Assembly (NCBI GenBank): GCA_964511185.1
Contig: CAZEDU010000032.1
Coordinates: 1-43,358, forward strand
Origin: CAZEDU01 sp964511185
GTDB taxonomy: Bacteria > Myxococcota > Myxococcia > Myxococcales > Myxococcaceae
Reading direction: 5' to 3'
Length of the DNA: 43,358 nucleotides
In this document: piece after piece, positions 25,489 through 35,057 of the stretch
Layout of the letters: each line of letters starts with the position of its first letter
Position numbering within the stretch: the first letter of the stretch is position 1
The notes under the pieces: generated by a model
Told to the model about the DNA's origin: nothing
The model's input: only the letters and a program-made list of their open reading frames with translations
The model's database searches: none
Position numbers and translations under genes: made by a program

Positions 25489-25878
25489 ATGCGCAAGCAC
25501 CTGATCGCCCTCACGCTCCTCGCCGCCACCGGCTGCGCGAGCACCACCGTCATCGAGTCGCGCCCGTCGGGCGCCAAGGTTCGACTGAACGGCGCGACCG
25601 TCGGGCGCACGCCGTACGTGCACAGCGACACCGAGTTCTCGGGCACCGCCAAGAACTTCAGCGTGGAAATGGAAGGCTACGAGTCGCGCCAGGTGGTGGT
25701 GAAGCGGGACCAGTGGGGCAACGGCAAGACCGTCCTGTCGATCCTCTTCTTCCTCCCTGGCCTGCTCTGGTCGGCCGAGTACCCGCCGCAGCAGCTCGTC
25801 GAGCTCGAGTCGACTTCCGACCAGGCGCGCCCCGCGCAGGAAGGGCTGGGCGGCAGCGGCTTCCAGCAGGTGCGCTGA
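25489..25878 (+). CDS. PEGA-domain lipoprotein
   Basis: The ATG at 25489 follows AAAGGA at a good distance. The 129-residue product has a lipoprotein signal peptide ending in ATGC (Cys16). A PEGA domain follows at about 20-70: VIESRPSGAKVRLNGATVGRTPY, ending with VEMEGYESRQVVVKR. Residues 80-98 (VLSILFFLPGLLWSA) are hydrophobic and may lie in the membrane or pack in the protein. PEGA domains are common surface modules in myxobacteria, usually at the cell envelope. No enzymatic role is visible. Confidence 0.85.
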   Translation: MRKHLIALTLLAATGCASTTVIESRPSGAKVRLNGATVGRTPYVHSDTEFSGTAKNFSVEMEGYESRQVVVKRDQWGNGKTVLSILFFLPGLLWSAEYPPQQLVELESTSDQARPAQEGLGGSGFQQVR

Positions 25879-25993
25879 GCGTCGAGCCGGCCGTCGTCCG
25901 ATGAACACGGCGGCTTCGCCGGCGCCCACCCGGGCCCCGCGAAGGCGAAAGATGCGCTAGAGGGTTCCGCCAGGCGCACCCCCAGACGCATCC

Positions 25994-26974
25994 ATGGATC
26001 CGCTGCAACACGACCTCGCCCTCCTCTCCTGGTCGAACGACCTCATCGTCACCTCCGCGACCGGGGCCACCGCCCGCGTGCTCGGCAACGCGCCGGCGGG
26101 CCTCGTCGGCAAGCCGCTCGAGGTGGCGCTGCAAATCCGGCCGGAGGACGCGAAGCGGCTCGCCGCGGGCGCCGCCGCGCCGGACGGGGAGGCCCGCGCC
26201 CAGTTCGTCCGCCTCAAGGGAGACGACGAGCGCACCTGGCTGCGCGTGGTGGCCCAGCGCGTGGGCGACCAGGTCCAGGCGCTGGTGATGAACCTGGAGC
26301 GGCTGCTCGAAGGCGCGCCGCCCTTGCAGATCTCCCGGCTGTCGTCGTCGCTCTGCCACGAGCTGCGCAACCCGCTCTCGTCGGTGAAGATGGCGGTCCA
26401 GACGCTCGCGCGGAACGCGGGCCTGTCCGAGCGCGACCAGCGCCGCCTGGTGATCGCCAACCGCGAGGTCCGCACCATGGAGCGCATGCTCTGGCTCTTC
26501 TCCGAGTACGGCCGCGACACGCCGCCGCACAAGGAAGAGGTGCTCTTGCGGCAGCTGGTCGACGAGGCGGCCGCGCTGGTGCAGCCCGAGCTGCAGGAGC
26601 GGCGAATGCAGCTGCAGCTCCACGCCGACGAGGCGGCGCAGAAGGCGCGCGTGAACGTCGACCTGGCCCGGCTTCGCCCGGTGCTCGCGCAGCTCTTGCT
26701 CAACGTGGCGGTGGGCCAGGGCGAAGGGAGCGGCCTGCCGGTCCGCCTCCTCGCCGCCGACGGCAAGCCGCGCATCGTGCTGGAGGACCCTTCGGCCCAC
26801 CTGCCCGACGAGGAGCGCGCGACGGTGTTCGAGCCCTTCGCGTCGATGCTCGCGCGCGGCGCGGGGCTGTCGCTCGCCACGCTCTACCGGGTGATGAAGA
26901 GCCACGGGGGCGAGGTGGAGGCGAGCGCGCTTCCCGGCGGGGGCACGGTTTACACGCTCTGCTTCCTGGTCTAG
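25994..26974 (+). CDS. mrpA: Cytoplasmic PAS-containing histidine kinase, MrpA-like
   Basis: A soluble 326-residue kinase. The first 110 residues have PAS character (TSATGATARVLGNAPAGLVGKPL). The H-box is SSLCHELRNPLSS, with the phospho-accepting His at about 125. The ATP domain is reduced but has an N-box-like LLLNVAVGQ and a G-box GLSLATLYRVMKSHGG. No membrane segment is seen. It is followed after 15 bases by an NtrC-type response regulator and then a CRP-family gene, which is the gene order of the Myxococcus xanthus mrp locus, where MrpA and MrpB act upstream of MrpC in development. The mrpA name rests on that synteny and domain match, not on an alignment. The region 25879-25993 before it shows no promoter I can support. 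Confidence 0.72.
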   Translation: MDPLQHDLALLSWSNDLIVTSATGATARVLGNAPAGLVGKPLEVALQIRPEDAKRLAAGAAAPDGEARAQFVRLKGDDERTWLRVVAQRVGDQVQALVMNLERLLEGAPPLQISRLSSSLCHELRNPLSSVKMAVQTLARNAGLSERDQRRLVIANREVRTMERMLWLFSEYGRDTPPHKEEVLLRQLVDEAAALVQPELQERRMQLQLHADEAAQKARVNVDLARLRPVLAQLLLNVAVGQGEGSGLPVRLLAADGKPRIVLEDPSAHLPDEERATVFEPFASMLARGAGLSLATLYRVMKSHGGEVEASALPGGGTVYTLCFLV

Positions 26975-26989
26975 GGCTCTGGCCCGCGC

Positions 26990-28426
<1,437 letters not shown>

Positions 28427-28430
28427 ACAA

Positions 28431-28446
28431 TGTCCGGCGGCGGACA
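28431..28446. promoter_or_regulatory. 16-base palindrome upstream of mrpC, candidate enhancer site
   Basis: TGTCCG-GCGG-CGGACA is a perfect 6-bp inverted repeat just after the mrpB stop and about 165 bases upstream of the sigma-54-like promoter. This is a normal distance for an enhancer bound by an NtrC-type activator, so MrpB is the obvious candidate. MrpC autoregulation is an alternative. A second palindrome, GAAACGTTTC, lies at 28493-28502. Confidence 0.45.
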
Positions 28447-28602
28447 ACCGCGCGCCAAATTGCACGAATCGTTCAACCCTCGTCGATTCGTTGAAACGTT
28501 TCGTTCCAAAAGCCGCCCGGAATACCCCTGAAGGTGTCCCCTGATGTAGGGCCGTCACCAGATTTCAAGTTGTTACGAAGGGGGCAATGTCGGGTGCGTG
28601 GC

Positions 28603-28617
28603 GGCACGAATGTTGGA
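28603..28617 (+). promoter_or_regulatory. Sigma-54-like promoter of mrpC
   Basis: GGCACG-AATG-TTGGA matches the sigma-54 consensus GGCACG-N4-TTGCA at all but one defined base (the -12 C is G). Transcription would start near 28628 and leave a leader of about 45 bases before the ATG at 28672, which has TTAGGAG upstream. The preceding gene encodes a sigma-54 activator, which supports the reading. Confidence 0.6.
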
Positions 28618-28671
28618 AACGGTCGGCTGCCCGATTGTTGAACCTACCCCTCTCTTAGGAGCACGCTCACC

Positions 28672-29418
28672 ATGGTTGGATACTCGCGTCCGCTAGGTCC
28701 CATTGGCTCGAATCTGGTGCCCCCGATGCAACCCACCTCTTCTGGAATGCTGGTCACCGCGAACAAGGTCGTTCCGGGCAACGAAGTTCTCGACTTCAAA
28801 GGCTATTTCAAGGTCGAGACCTTCCCGCACAACTCGGTGGTGTACCGCCCGGGCGACACGGCGGACCGGGTGTACCTGCTCAAGAGCGGGCGCATTCGCC
28901 TGATGCGGCTCGGGAAGAACAGCCAGCGCTCGGTGGTGTCGATTCTGCGCCCCGGCGACCTGTTCGGTGATCTGTTCCGCGCCGAGGGCACGCCGATCGA
29001 CGAGATGGCGGTCGCCGCCGGCGAGGCCGAGGTCTGGTCGATCGAAGGCCGTGACTTCCGCGCCCAGCTCGAGGCCCGCCCGTCGCTCGCCATCGACGTC
29101 ATCCGCGCGTACGCCGACCGCGTGCGGGGCCTGCGCCAGCGCGTCTTGGGGCTGACCTTCAAGGAAGTGCCGGCCCGCCTGGCCGACACGCTGCTCACGC
29201 TGGCCGAGGCGCACGGCGAGCGCTGCCCCCACGGCGGCGAGACCGACCTGCGCGGCATCACCCAGCAGGACCTGGCCGACCTGGTCGGCGCGTCGCGTTC
29301 ATTCGTGTCGACCCTCATCAATGAGATGAAGCGCGACGGCGTGCTGGGTAACGTGGGTCGCACCCTGTGCATCCGCGACCAGAAAGCCCTCCGGAAGATC
29401 GCCTCGAAGGAGAAGTAA
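28672..29418 (+). CDS. mrpC: CRP/FNR-family transcription factor, MrpC
   Basis: A 248-residue protein with an N-terminal extension, a cyclic-nucleotide-binding-like beta-roll (about 45-140: HNSVVYRPGDTADRVYLLKSGRIRL, GDLFGDLF), a dimer helix (IRAYADRVRGLRQRV) and a C-terminal winged helix with GITQQDLADLVGASRSFVSTLINEMKRDGVL-type recognition region. The length, the position after an mrpA-mrpB-like pair and an internal Met at residue 26 fit MrpC. In M. xanthus a shorter form, MrpC2, lacks the first 25 residues. Ser/Thr residues just before Met26 (PTSSG) are where the M. xanthus protein is reported to be phosphorylated. MrpC is a master regulator of fruiting-body development. The cAMP-binding Arg is not evident, so ligand-free action is likely. 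Confidence 0.85.
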   Translation: MVGYSRPLGPIGSNLVPPMQPTSSGMLVTANKVVPGNEVLDFKGYFKVETFPHNSVVYRPGDTADRVYLLKSGRIRLMRLGKNSQRSVVSILRPGDLFGDLFRAEGTPIDEMAVAAGEAEVWSIEGRDFRAQLEARPSLAIDVIRAYADRVRGLRQRVLGLTFKEVPARLADTLLTLAEAHGERCPHGGETDLRGITQQDLADLVGASRSFVSTLINEMKRDGVLGNVGRTLCIRDQKALRKIASKEK

Positions 29419-31223
29419 TCGACCCTGCCCGGGCCTACGCGGAGCGCGTGCGCGCGCTCCGTGCCCGGCTCGTCGCGCTGGACCAAGTCTCGTCCCGCAT
29501 CGCGAACCTGCGCGTGGTGGCCTTCGCGGCCGCCGCCGGGTTCGCGGGCTTCACCGCCTTCTCGAAGCTGCCGAGCTGGGGCTGGGGCGCCGCGGCCTTC
29601 TCGCTGCTCGTCTTCTTCGCGCTCGCCACCTGGCACGACCGGGTGGTGCGCGCCGAGCGGGTGACAGGCGCCCGGCTGGAGCTCAACCTGCGCGGCGAGC
29701 AGCGGCTGGCCGGCACCTGGCGCGCCTTCGCCCAGCGCGGCGATGGCCACCTGAGCGCGGAGCACCTCTACGCGGCCGACCTGGACGTGTTCGGCCAGGG
29801 CTCGCTCTTTCAGCTGCTCGACGAGACCGCCACCCGGCAGGGGGAGGCCCACCTCGCGTCGTACCTCGCGGCGCCGGCCCCGGCCGACGTGGTCCGCGAG
29901 CGCCAGGGCGCGGTGCGCGAGCTGTCGAACAAGCTCGACTTCCGCCAGACGCTCGTCGCCCACGTTCGCGTGGCGGTGAGCGAGAAGGCCGACGCGGCGC
30001 GCTTCATCGACTGGGCGGAGGGTCCGAGCGCGCTCGCGCCCGTCGCGTGGGCCAAGCCGCTCCCCTTCGTGCTTCCGCCCCTGACGCTCGCCGTGTACCT
30101 GCTGGGCGAGGCCGGCGCGCTGCACCCGTCGCTCTTCTGGTTGGGGCTCCTCGCGCAGCTCGGCGTCTTGGGGCTCACGCGCAAGGCGACCGCCGGCGCG
30201 TACGAGCGCATGTCCTTGGGGGAGGCGGGCTTCTCCCGCTTCGCGGCGAGCTTTCGCGCGCTGGAGCAGGAGCCGTTTCACCACGGGCTCCTCACCGCGC
30301 TGCAATCGGGGCTCGAGCGCGGCGCGGAGCGGGTGTCGAGCCGGTTTCGCCGCTTCGGCCTGCTCTACTCGTTCGCCGAGCTCAAGCAGGCGGGCCAGCT
30401 GCACGCGCTCATCAACCTGCTCTTGCTGTGGGACCTGCTCTGGCTCTTCCGGCTCGAGAGGTGGCGAAGCGTGCACGGGCGCCAGGTGCGCGGCTGGTTC
30501 GACGCGCTCGCCGAGCTGGAGGCGCTCTCGTCGCTCGCGGGCTACGCGCACGACCACCCCACCCACGCCTGGCCCGAGCTCTCGACCGACGGCCCGCCGT
30601 TCGTCTGGGCCCGCGCGCTCGGCCACCCGCTGCTCGACGCGCCGGTGCGCAACGACGTCGCCTTGGGCCCTGGCGCTCCGCGCGCGTACGTCATCACCGG
30701 GTCGAACATGTCGGGCAAGACGACGCTCTTGCGCGCGGTCGGGCTCAACACGGTGATGGCGCAGGCGGGCCTGCCGGTGTCCGCCGAGGCGATGCGGCTG
30801 TCGGACCTGCGCGTCATCACCAGCATGCGGGTGAAGGACTCGCTCGAGCGCGGCGTGTCGTACTTCTACGCCGAGGTGCAGCGGATCAAAGCGGTGCTCG
30901 ACGCGGCGAAGAACGCGAACGGCCGCGCGCTGTTCCTCGTCGACGAGCTCCTCTTGGGGACCAACGCGGCGGAGCGGCAGATCGCCTCGCGCGAGGTGCT
31001 GCGGCTGCTCCTGTCTTTGGGCGCGATCGGCGCGGTCACCACGCACGACCTGAAGCTCGCCGAGCTCAGCGGGTCCGACTACCCGATTCGCCCCGTCCAC
31101 TTCACCGACCAGCTCGTCGACGGGCAGATGCGGTTCGACTACCGCATGCGCGAGGGCGTGGCGACGAGCACCAACGCGCTGCGGGTGCTCCAGCAGGCCG
31201 GCGTGCCCATCGTCGAGACCTGA
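29367..31223 (+). CDS. MutS-like ATPase with transmembrane segments
   Basis: The C-terminal 200 residues are the MutS ATPase: Walker A GSNMSGKTTLLRAVG (about residue 445), then SYFYAEVQRIK, Walker B LFLVDELLLGTN and the THDLKLAEL switch. The N-terminal mismatch-recognition domains of MutS are absent. Instead there are hydrophobic pairs at about 50-85 (VVAFAAAAGFAGFTAF, FSLLVFFALAT) and 225-265 (FVLPPLTLAVYLLG, LLAQLGVLGL), plus LINLLLLWDLLWLF. So it is a membrane-attached MutS relative, not the replication repair protein, and its job is unknown. The start is unsure: GTG 29367 overlaps mrpC by 52 bases; GTG 29448 is an alternative. The overlap suggests coupling to mrpC. Confidence 0.85.
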   Translation: MHPRPESPPEDRLEGEVIDPARAYAERVRALRARLVALDQVSSRIANLRVVAFAAAAGFAGFTAFSKLPSWGWGAAAFSLLVFFALATWHDRVVRAERVTGARLELNLRGEQRLAGTWRAFAQRGDGHLSAEHLYAADLDVFGQGSLFQLLDETATRQGEAHLASYLAAPAPADVVRERQGAVRELSNKLDFRQTLVAHVRVAVSEKADAARFIDWAEGPSALAPVAWAKPLPFVLPPLTLAVYLLGEAGALHPSLFWLGLLAQLGVLGLTRKATAGAYERMSLGEAGFSRFAASFRALEQEPFHHGLLTALQSGLERGAERVSSRFRRFGLLYSFAELKQAGQLHALINLLLLWDLLWLFRLERWRSVHGRQVRGWFDALAELEALSSLAGYAHDHPTHAWPELSTDGPPFVWARALGHPLLDAPVRNDVALGPGAPRAYVITGSNMSGKTTLLRAVGLNTVMAQAGLPVSAEAMRLSDLRVITSMRVKDSLERGVSYFYAEVQRIKAVLDAAKNANGRALFLVDELLLGTNAAERQIASREVLRLLLSLGAIGAVTTHDLKLAELSGSDYPIRPVHFTDQLVDGQMRFDYRMREGVATSTNALRVLQQAGVPIVET

Positions 31224-31694
31224 TCAGTCGTCTTCGCCCGGCAACGTCTGCTCGGGCGAATGCGACATCTTCAGCGTCTGCGCCTCGCTCGCCTCGTCCC
31301 GGCCGACCCGGAGCGTCGGCGCGCCGTCGAACTGGCTCGAGCGGAACGGGTTGGTGAGGCGGGTGGGCGTGGCGCTGCGCGGGGCGCTCGGCACCGCCGC
31401 GGCGCGCCGGGCCTGCTCCACCGTGACCCCGAGGATCTCGCTGAAGCGGCGGCGCGCCTCGTCGGAGATCTCCATCGTGCCGTCGCGCAGCCCGCGGGCG
31501 ATCTCGAGCATCCACCGCTTGCGCTCGTCGCCGGTCAGCTTCTGCAGGGTGTCGATGAGGGCCTTGCTCTTCGCCGCGTCGTACACCATCACCCGGCGCA
31601 TGCCCGGCGGCGGCTCGGCGCTGGCGGCGCGGCGCGCGCGGGCGACGTCGTCGTTCGCTACCCGGGGCTGCTTGGGGTCGCGGAGCTTGCTCAT
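31224..31694 (-). CDS. Hypothetical protein, 156 residues
   Basis: I do not recognise this protein. It is charged, Ala/Arg-rich, and has no signal peptide or membrane segment. The centre (about 35-100) is predicted helical, with ALIDTLQKLTGDERKRWML and FSEILGVTVEQARRAA. The N- and C-terminal arms look disordered. A gene here is supported by clean codon bias and by stop codons that abut the MutS-like gene's stop without overlap. It is convergent with that gene and divergent from the aminopeptidase gene. Confidence 0.65.
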   Translation of the reverse strand: MSKLRDPKQPRVANDDVARARRAASAEPPPGMRRVMVYDAAKSKALIDTLQKLTGDERKRWMLEIARGLRDGTMEISDEARRRFSEILGVTVEQARRAAAVPSAPRSATPTRLTNPFRSSQFDGAPTLRVGRDEASEAQTLKMSHSPEQTLPGEDD

Positions 31695-31788
31695 CTTCGG
31701 CCGTCACCCGGTTGGGAAAAGTCTTCAGCTCACCGACAGTATCGCCGAAGTTCACGCCAGCCGTCACGGCTGGAGGTAGAAGCCACGC

Positions 31789-33546
31789 ATGGCCCGAACC
31801 GACCCCCACTCGTACCACGACGACCGCCAACCCCGCGTCACGGCGCTGCGCTGGACCGCGCAGGTGGACTTCGAACGCTGCGTGCTCGACGCCGAGGCAA
31901 CCCTCCGATTTTCCCGGCCCGCGTCAGGCCCGGTCGACCTCGACACCCGGGAGCTCTCGATTTCCTCGGTTGTGAACGAATCCGGTGACCCTGTCTCCTT
32001 TCAGTTACACCCGCCCGCTCCCGTTCTCGGCGCGCGGCTGGCGTTGACGCTCGAGCGCCCCACCCACGAGGTGCGGATTCGCTACAAGACCGCGCCGACC
32101 GCCTCCGCGCTGCAGTGGCTCGCGCCCGCGCAGACCGCCGGCGGGGAGCACCCGTTCCTGTTCAGCCAGTGTCAGGCGATCCACGCGCGCTCGTTGGTGC
32201 CGCTGCAGGACACGCCCGCGGTCCGCATCACCTACCGCGCCGAGCTCACCGTGCCGCGGCCGCTGGTCGCCGTGATGGCGGCGGCCGCGACCGGGCGCCG
32301 GCCGTCGGGCGATGTCGAGACGTTCTCGTTCGAGATGCCTCAGGCGATTCCGCCGTACCTGTTCGCGCTGGCGGTCGGCGCGCTCGCGTCCGAGCCGCTC
32401 TCGCCGCGTTCGACCGTCTGGGCCGAGGCCCAACAGCTCGAGGCCGCGGCGCACGAGTTCTCCACCGTGGAGTCGATGATCGAGGCGGCGGAGAAGCTGT
32501 TCGGGCCGTACCCGTGGGAGCGGTTCGACCTGCTCACCATGCCGCCGTCTTTTCCCTACGGAGGGATGGAGAACCCGCGGCTCACGTTCTTGACGCCCAC
32601 GCTCATCGCGGGCGACCGAAGCCTGGTGAACGTGGTCGCCCACGAGCTGGCGCACTCGTGGACCGGGAACCTGGTGACCAACGCGAACGCCGAGCACTTC
32701 TGGTTGAACGAGGGCTTCACCGTCTTCGCCGAGCGGAGAATCCTGGAGGCGCTCGAGGGGCCCGAGATGGCGGCGCTCCACGCGGCGATCGGCCGCCGCT
32801 CGCTGGAGGAAGCGGTGGCGCGGTTTCACAAGACGCCGGAGCTGACCAAGCTGCGCCCCCAGCTCGAGGGCATCGACCCGGACGACGCGTTCTCGCAGGT
32901 GCCGTACGAGAAGGGCTACCTCTTCCTGCGGGCGCTGGAGGACGCCGCGGGCCGCGCCGCCTTCGATGCGTTCCTCGCGAAGTACCTCGAGCGGTTCCGG
33001 TTTCAGTCCATCACCACCGACGACTTCCTCGCGCTCGGGCGCGAGCTGATGCCGCAAGCTTTCGAGAAGGTCGACGTGGCGGCCTGGCTCGACGCGCCCG
33101 GCATCCCGGCCCACGCGCCGAAGCCTCGCTCGAAGCGGCTCGACGCGGTGCGCGAGGTGAAGGGCTTGCCGGGCGCGGCGCAGGCGAGCCAGTGGAGCGC
33201 GGCGGAATGGCAGCTCTACCTGGAGCTCTTGCCCAGGCCGCTGCCGTTGGCGCAGTGCCGCGCTCTCGACGAGGCGTTCGCGCTCACCCAGCGCGGCAAC
33301 TTCGAGGTGCTGGTGAGCTGGCTGGCGGTGGCGGTGACGTCGGGCCACGCGCCGGCGATCGCCAAGACGGAGGAGGTCTTGGGACGCGTCGGCCGCATGA
33401 AGTACCTGCGGCCGCTGTACCAGGCGCTCGCGAAAAACGAAGGCACGCGAGCGGGTGCGCGCGCGTGCTTCGAGAAGAACCGCGCCGGTTACCACCCCAT
33501 CGCGCGGCAGATGGTCGAGTCGGTGCTGAAGGACTCAGGCGCTTGA
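31789..33546 (+). CDS. M1-family metallo-aminopeptidase, leukotriene A4 hydrolase type
   Basis: A 585-residue zinc peptidase. The N-terminal beta domain (1-200) contains the SQCQAIHARS segment. The catalytic domain has GGMEN (258-262), which binds the free N-terminus of the substrate, then HELAH (285-289) with the third zinc ligand Glu308 in WLNEGF, exactly 18 residues after the HEXXH. The C-terminal helical domain (from about 455) is of the LTA4-hydrolase kind, shorter than in PepN. No signal peptide is seen, so it should act in the cytoplasm. It removes N-terminal residues from peptides. An epoxide-hydrolase activity is known only for vertebrate and yeast relatives and should not be assumed. 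No operon partner is evident. Confidence 0.93.
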   Translation: MARTDPHSYHDDRQPRVTALRWTAQVDFERCVLDAEATLRFSRPASGPVDLDTRELSISSVVNESGDPVSFQLHPPAPVLGARLALTLERPTHEVRIRYKTAPTASALQWLAPAQTAGGEHPFLFSQCQAIHARSLVPLQDTPAVRITYRAELTVPRPLVAVMAAAATGRRPSGDVETFSFEMPQAIPPYLFALAVGALASEPLSPRSTVWAEAQQLEAAAHEFSTVESMIEAAEKLFGPYPWERFDLLTMPPSFPYGGMENPRLTFLTPTLIAGDRSLVNVVAHELAHSWTGNLVTNANAEHFWLNEGFTVFAERRILEALEGPEMAALHAAIGRRSLEEAVARFHKTPELTKLRPQLEGIDPDDAFSQVPYEKGYLFLRALEDAAGRAAFDAFLAKYLERFRFQSITTDDFLALGRELMPQAFEKVDVAAWLDAPGIPAHAPKPRSKRLDAVREVKGLPGAAQASQWSAAEWQLYLELLPRPLPLAQCRALDEAFALTQRGNFEVLVSWLAVAVTSGHAPAIAKTEEVLGRVGRMKYLRPLYQALAKNEGTRAGARACFEKNRAGYHPIARQMVESVLKDSGA

Positions 33547-33550
33547 AGCG

Positions 33551-34111
33551 TTAGTGGCGACGGCCGTGCCGCGGGCGGTCATCGTTGCGGTGACGCCGGG
33601 CCTCGTGGCGCTCGACCTGGTGCGGGCGGCGGTGCGCGTGCGCCTGGTGGCGGACGGGCGGGCGCTGCGGCGGGTGCCAACCGTAGCGGTGGTGGCGGTG
33701 CCGGTAGACGGGAACGTGCACCTGGTGCGTGTGCCGGTCGGCCCAGCCGCCGTGCACGAAGTGCCAGTGCACGCCGCGGCGCACCCATCGGGGCGAGACG
33801 TAGACGTAGGTCGGGCTGGGCGGCGCCGCCCACGCGCCTTCGACCCACATCCAGCTGGCGCCGGTCCAGAACCAATAGCCGGGCGTCCACACGTAGCCCG
33901 GCGCGGGCGCGGCGGGAACGTACTCGTAGCGCGGTGCCGGCGGCGCCGTGGTGGCGGTGATCTCGACGCCGTCGGAGTCGATGGAGATGGCCACGCCCGA
34001 AGGGGGCGCGAAGACGACGCCGGCCTCGACCGAGACGTAAGGGTTGGCCTGCGCCGCGGTCGCGAAACCGAGCACGCAGGTGCTGACCGTGAGGAGTCTG
34101 GAGACGTTCAT
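33551..34111 (-). CDS. Secreted WXXGXW-repeat protein with a His/Arg-rich tail
   Basis: The start is ATG at 34111, with GAGG eight bases upstream; it opens a signal peptide cleaved after AQA (residue 22). The middle has the repeat typical of the WXXGXW family: YVWTPGYWFWTGASW and MWVEGAWAAPP, followed by WVRRGVHWHFVHGGW. The last 50 residues are extreme in composition, with alternating His, Arg and Pro (VYRHRHHRYGWHPP, HQAHAHRRPH). Such a tail could bind metal ions or nucleic acid or polyanions at the cell surface. The family role is unknown. It is convergent with the aminopeptidase gene, four bases between stops. Confidence 0.85.
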   Translation of the reverse strand: MNVSRLLTVSTCVLGFATAAQANPYVSVEAGVVFAPPSGVAISIDSDGVEITATTAPPAPRYEYVPAAPAPGYVWTPGYWFWTGASWMWVEGAWAAPPSPTYVYVSPRWVRRGVHWHFVHGGWADRHTHQVHVPVYRHRHHRYGWHPPQRPPVRHQAHAHRRPHQVERHEARRHRNDDRPRHGRRH

Positions 34112-34197
34112 GTGGGCAACCTCGGGAAAGACGGCCGACAGCTCTGGACATCGACCGGCCGAGGTGGCCCGTTTATTCAGCGGCGGAAAATCGACCC

Positions 34198-35057
34198 TTA
34201 GCGGCCCGCGGCGTCGAACCGGCGGCGCGAGAGCTCCAGGTACTTCGGGTCGAGCTCGATGCCGACGTAGCGGCGCTTGTGCTTGAGCGCGGCGACNNNN
34301 NNNNNNNNNNNNNGAGCACGAGCGCGTCCTCGTCGGTCGACGCTTCGACGATGCGCTCGAGCAAGGTGATGGGCTTCTGCGTGGGGTGACCGCCCAGCGC
34401 CTTCTCGCTCTTGCGCGGGGTGAGCTGCGTCCACAGCCGGCCGTTGCCGTCCGCCGAGAGCTCCTCTTCACCCGCGCGCGGCAGGCTCCACACGTCGCGC
34501 ATCTGCTTGCCGCCGTTCTCGGCCTTCATCTGCGCGTACTGGAAGGTGTGGAGCAGCTTGCCCTTGTTGTTCGGCGAGGCCCAGATGAGCAGCTCGGTGG
34601 AGTGCGTGAAGTAGCGGCACGAGAGGTTGGGGCTGGCGTTGGGCTTGTACCAGGTGACGGTGTTGAGCAGCTTGTAGCCGAGCTGCTGCATCGCGAAGCC
34701 CACCGAGAAGATGACGTGCTGCGTGCCAGAGACCCAGAGCGTGCCGGAGGGCTTGAGCACGCGCTTGCAGGCGCGCAGCCACGCGGTGGTGAATTGGTGA
34801 TCTTCCTCCACGCCGCGCGAGGCGTCCCACGCGCCCTTGCCGACCGGGGCGCGCTTGCCGCCCTTGCAGGTGAAGCCGCCGTTGGAGAGGAAGTACGGCG
34901 GGTCGGCGAAGATGAGGTCGAAGGTCTGCGGCTCGAACGAGTCGAGCAGCTCGAGGCTGTCGCCGCGGTAGAGGATGTAATCGCGCCCACGCGCGTACTC
35001 CGCCTCTTTGAGCGATTGCTTCTCGTCGCGAACGTTTCTTTGAACCGCTAGGGCCAC
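34198..35057 (-). CDS. Beta-class N6-adenine/N4-cytosine DNA methyltransferase (gap inside)
   Basis: I place the start at GTG 35057, which has GGAGGC six bases upstream. The catalytic motif IV is ADPPYFLS (Asp52-Tyr55), followed by SNGGFTCKGG and GAWD, which resembles the DpnA/MboII-like subgroup. HPTQKPITLLERIV (motif X region) lies before the SAM-binding motif I, so the order is that of beta-class enzymes. Motif I itself falls in the 17-N gap at 34297-34313. The end (VAALKHKRRYVGIELDPKYLELSRRR) is in a different frame from the start, so the gap length is wrong. No restriction endonuclease partner is adjacent, so it is likely an orphan enzyme that marks the chromosome, unless the broken gene at 35492 was its partner. 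Confidence 0.87.
34297..34313. other. Assembly gap (17 N) inside the methyltransferase gene
   Basis: Undetermined bases that hide the SAM-binding motif I. The frame changes across it. Confidence 0.98.
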
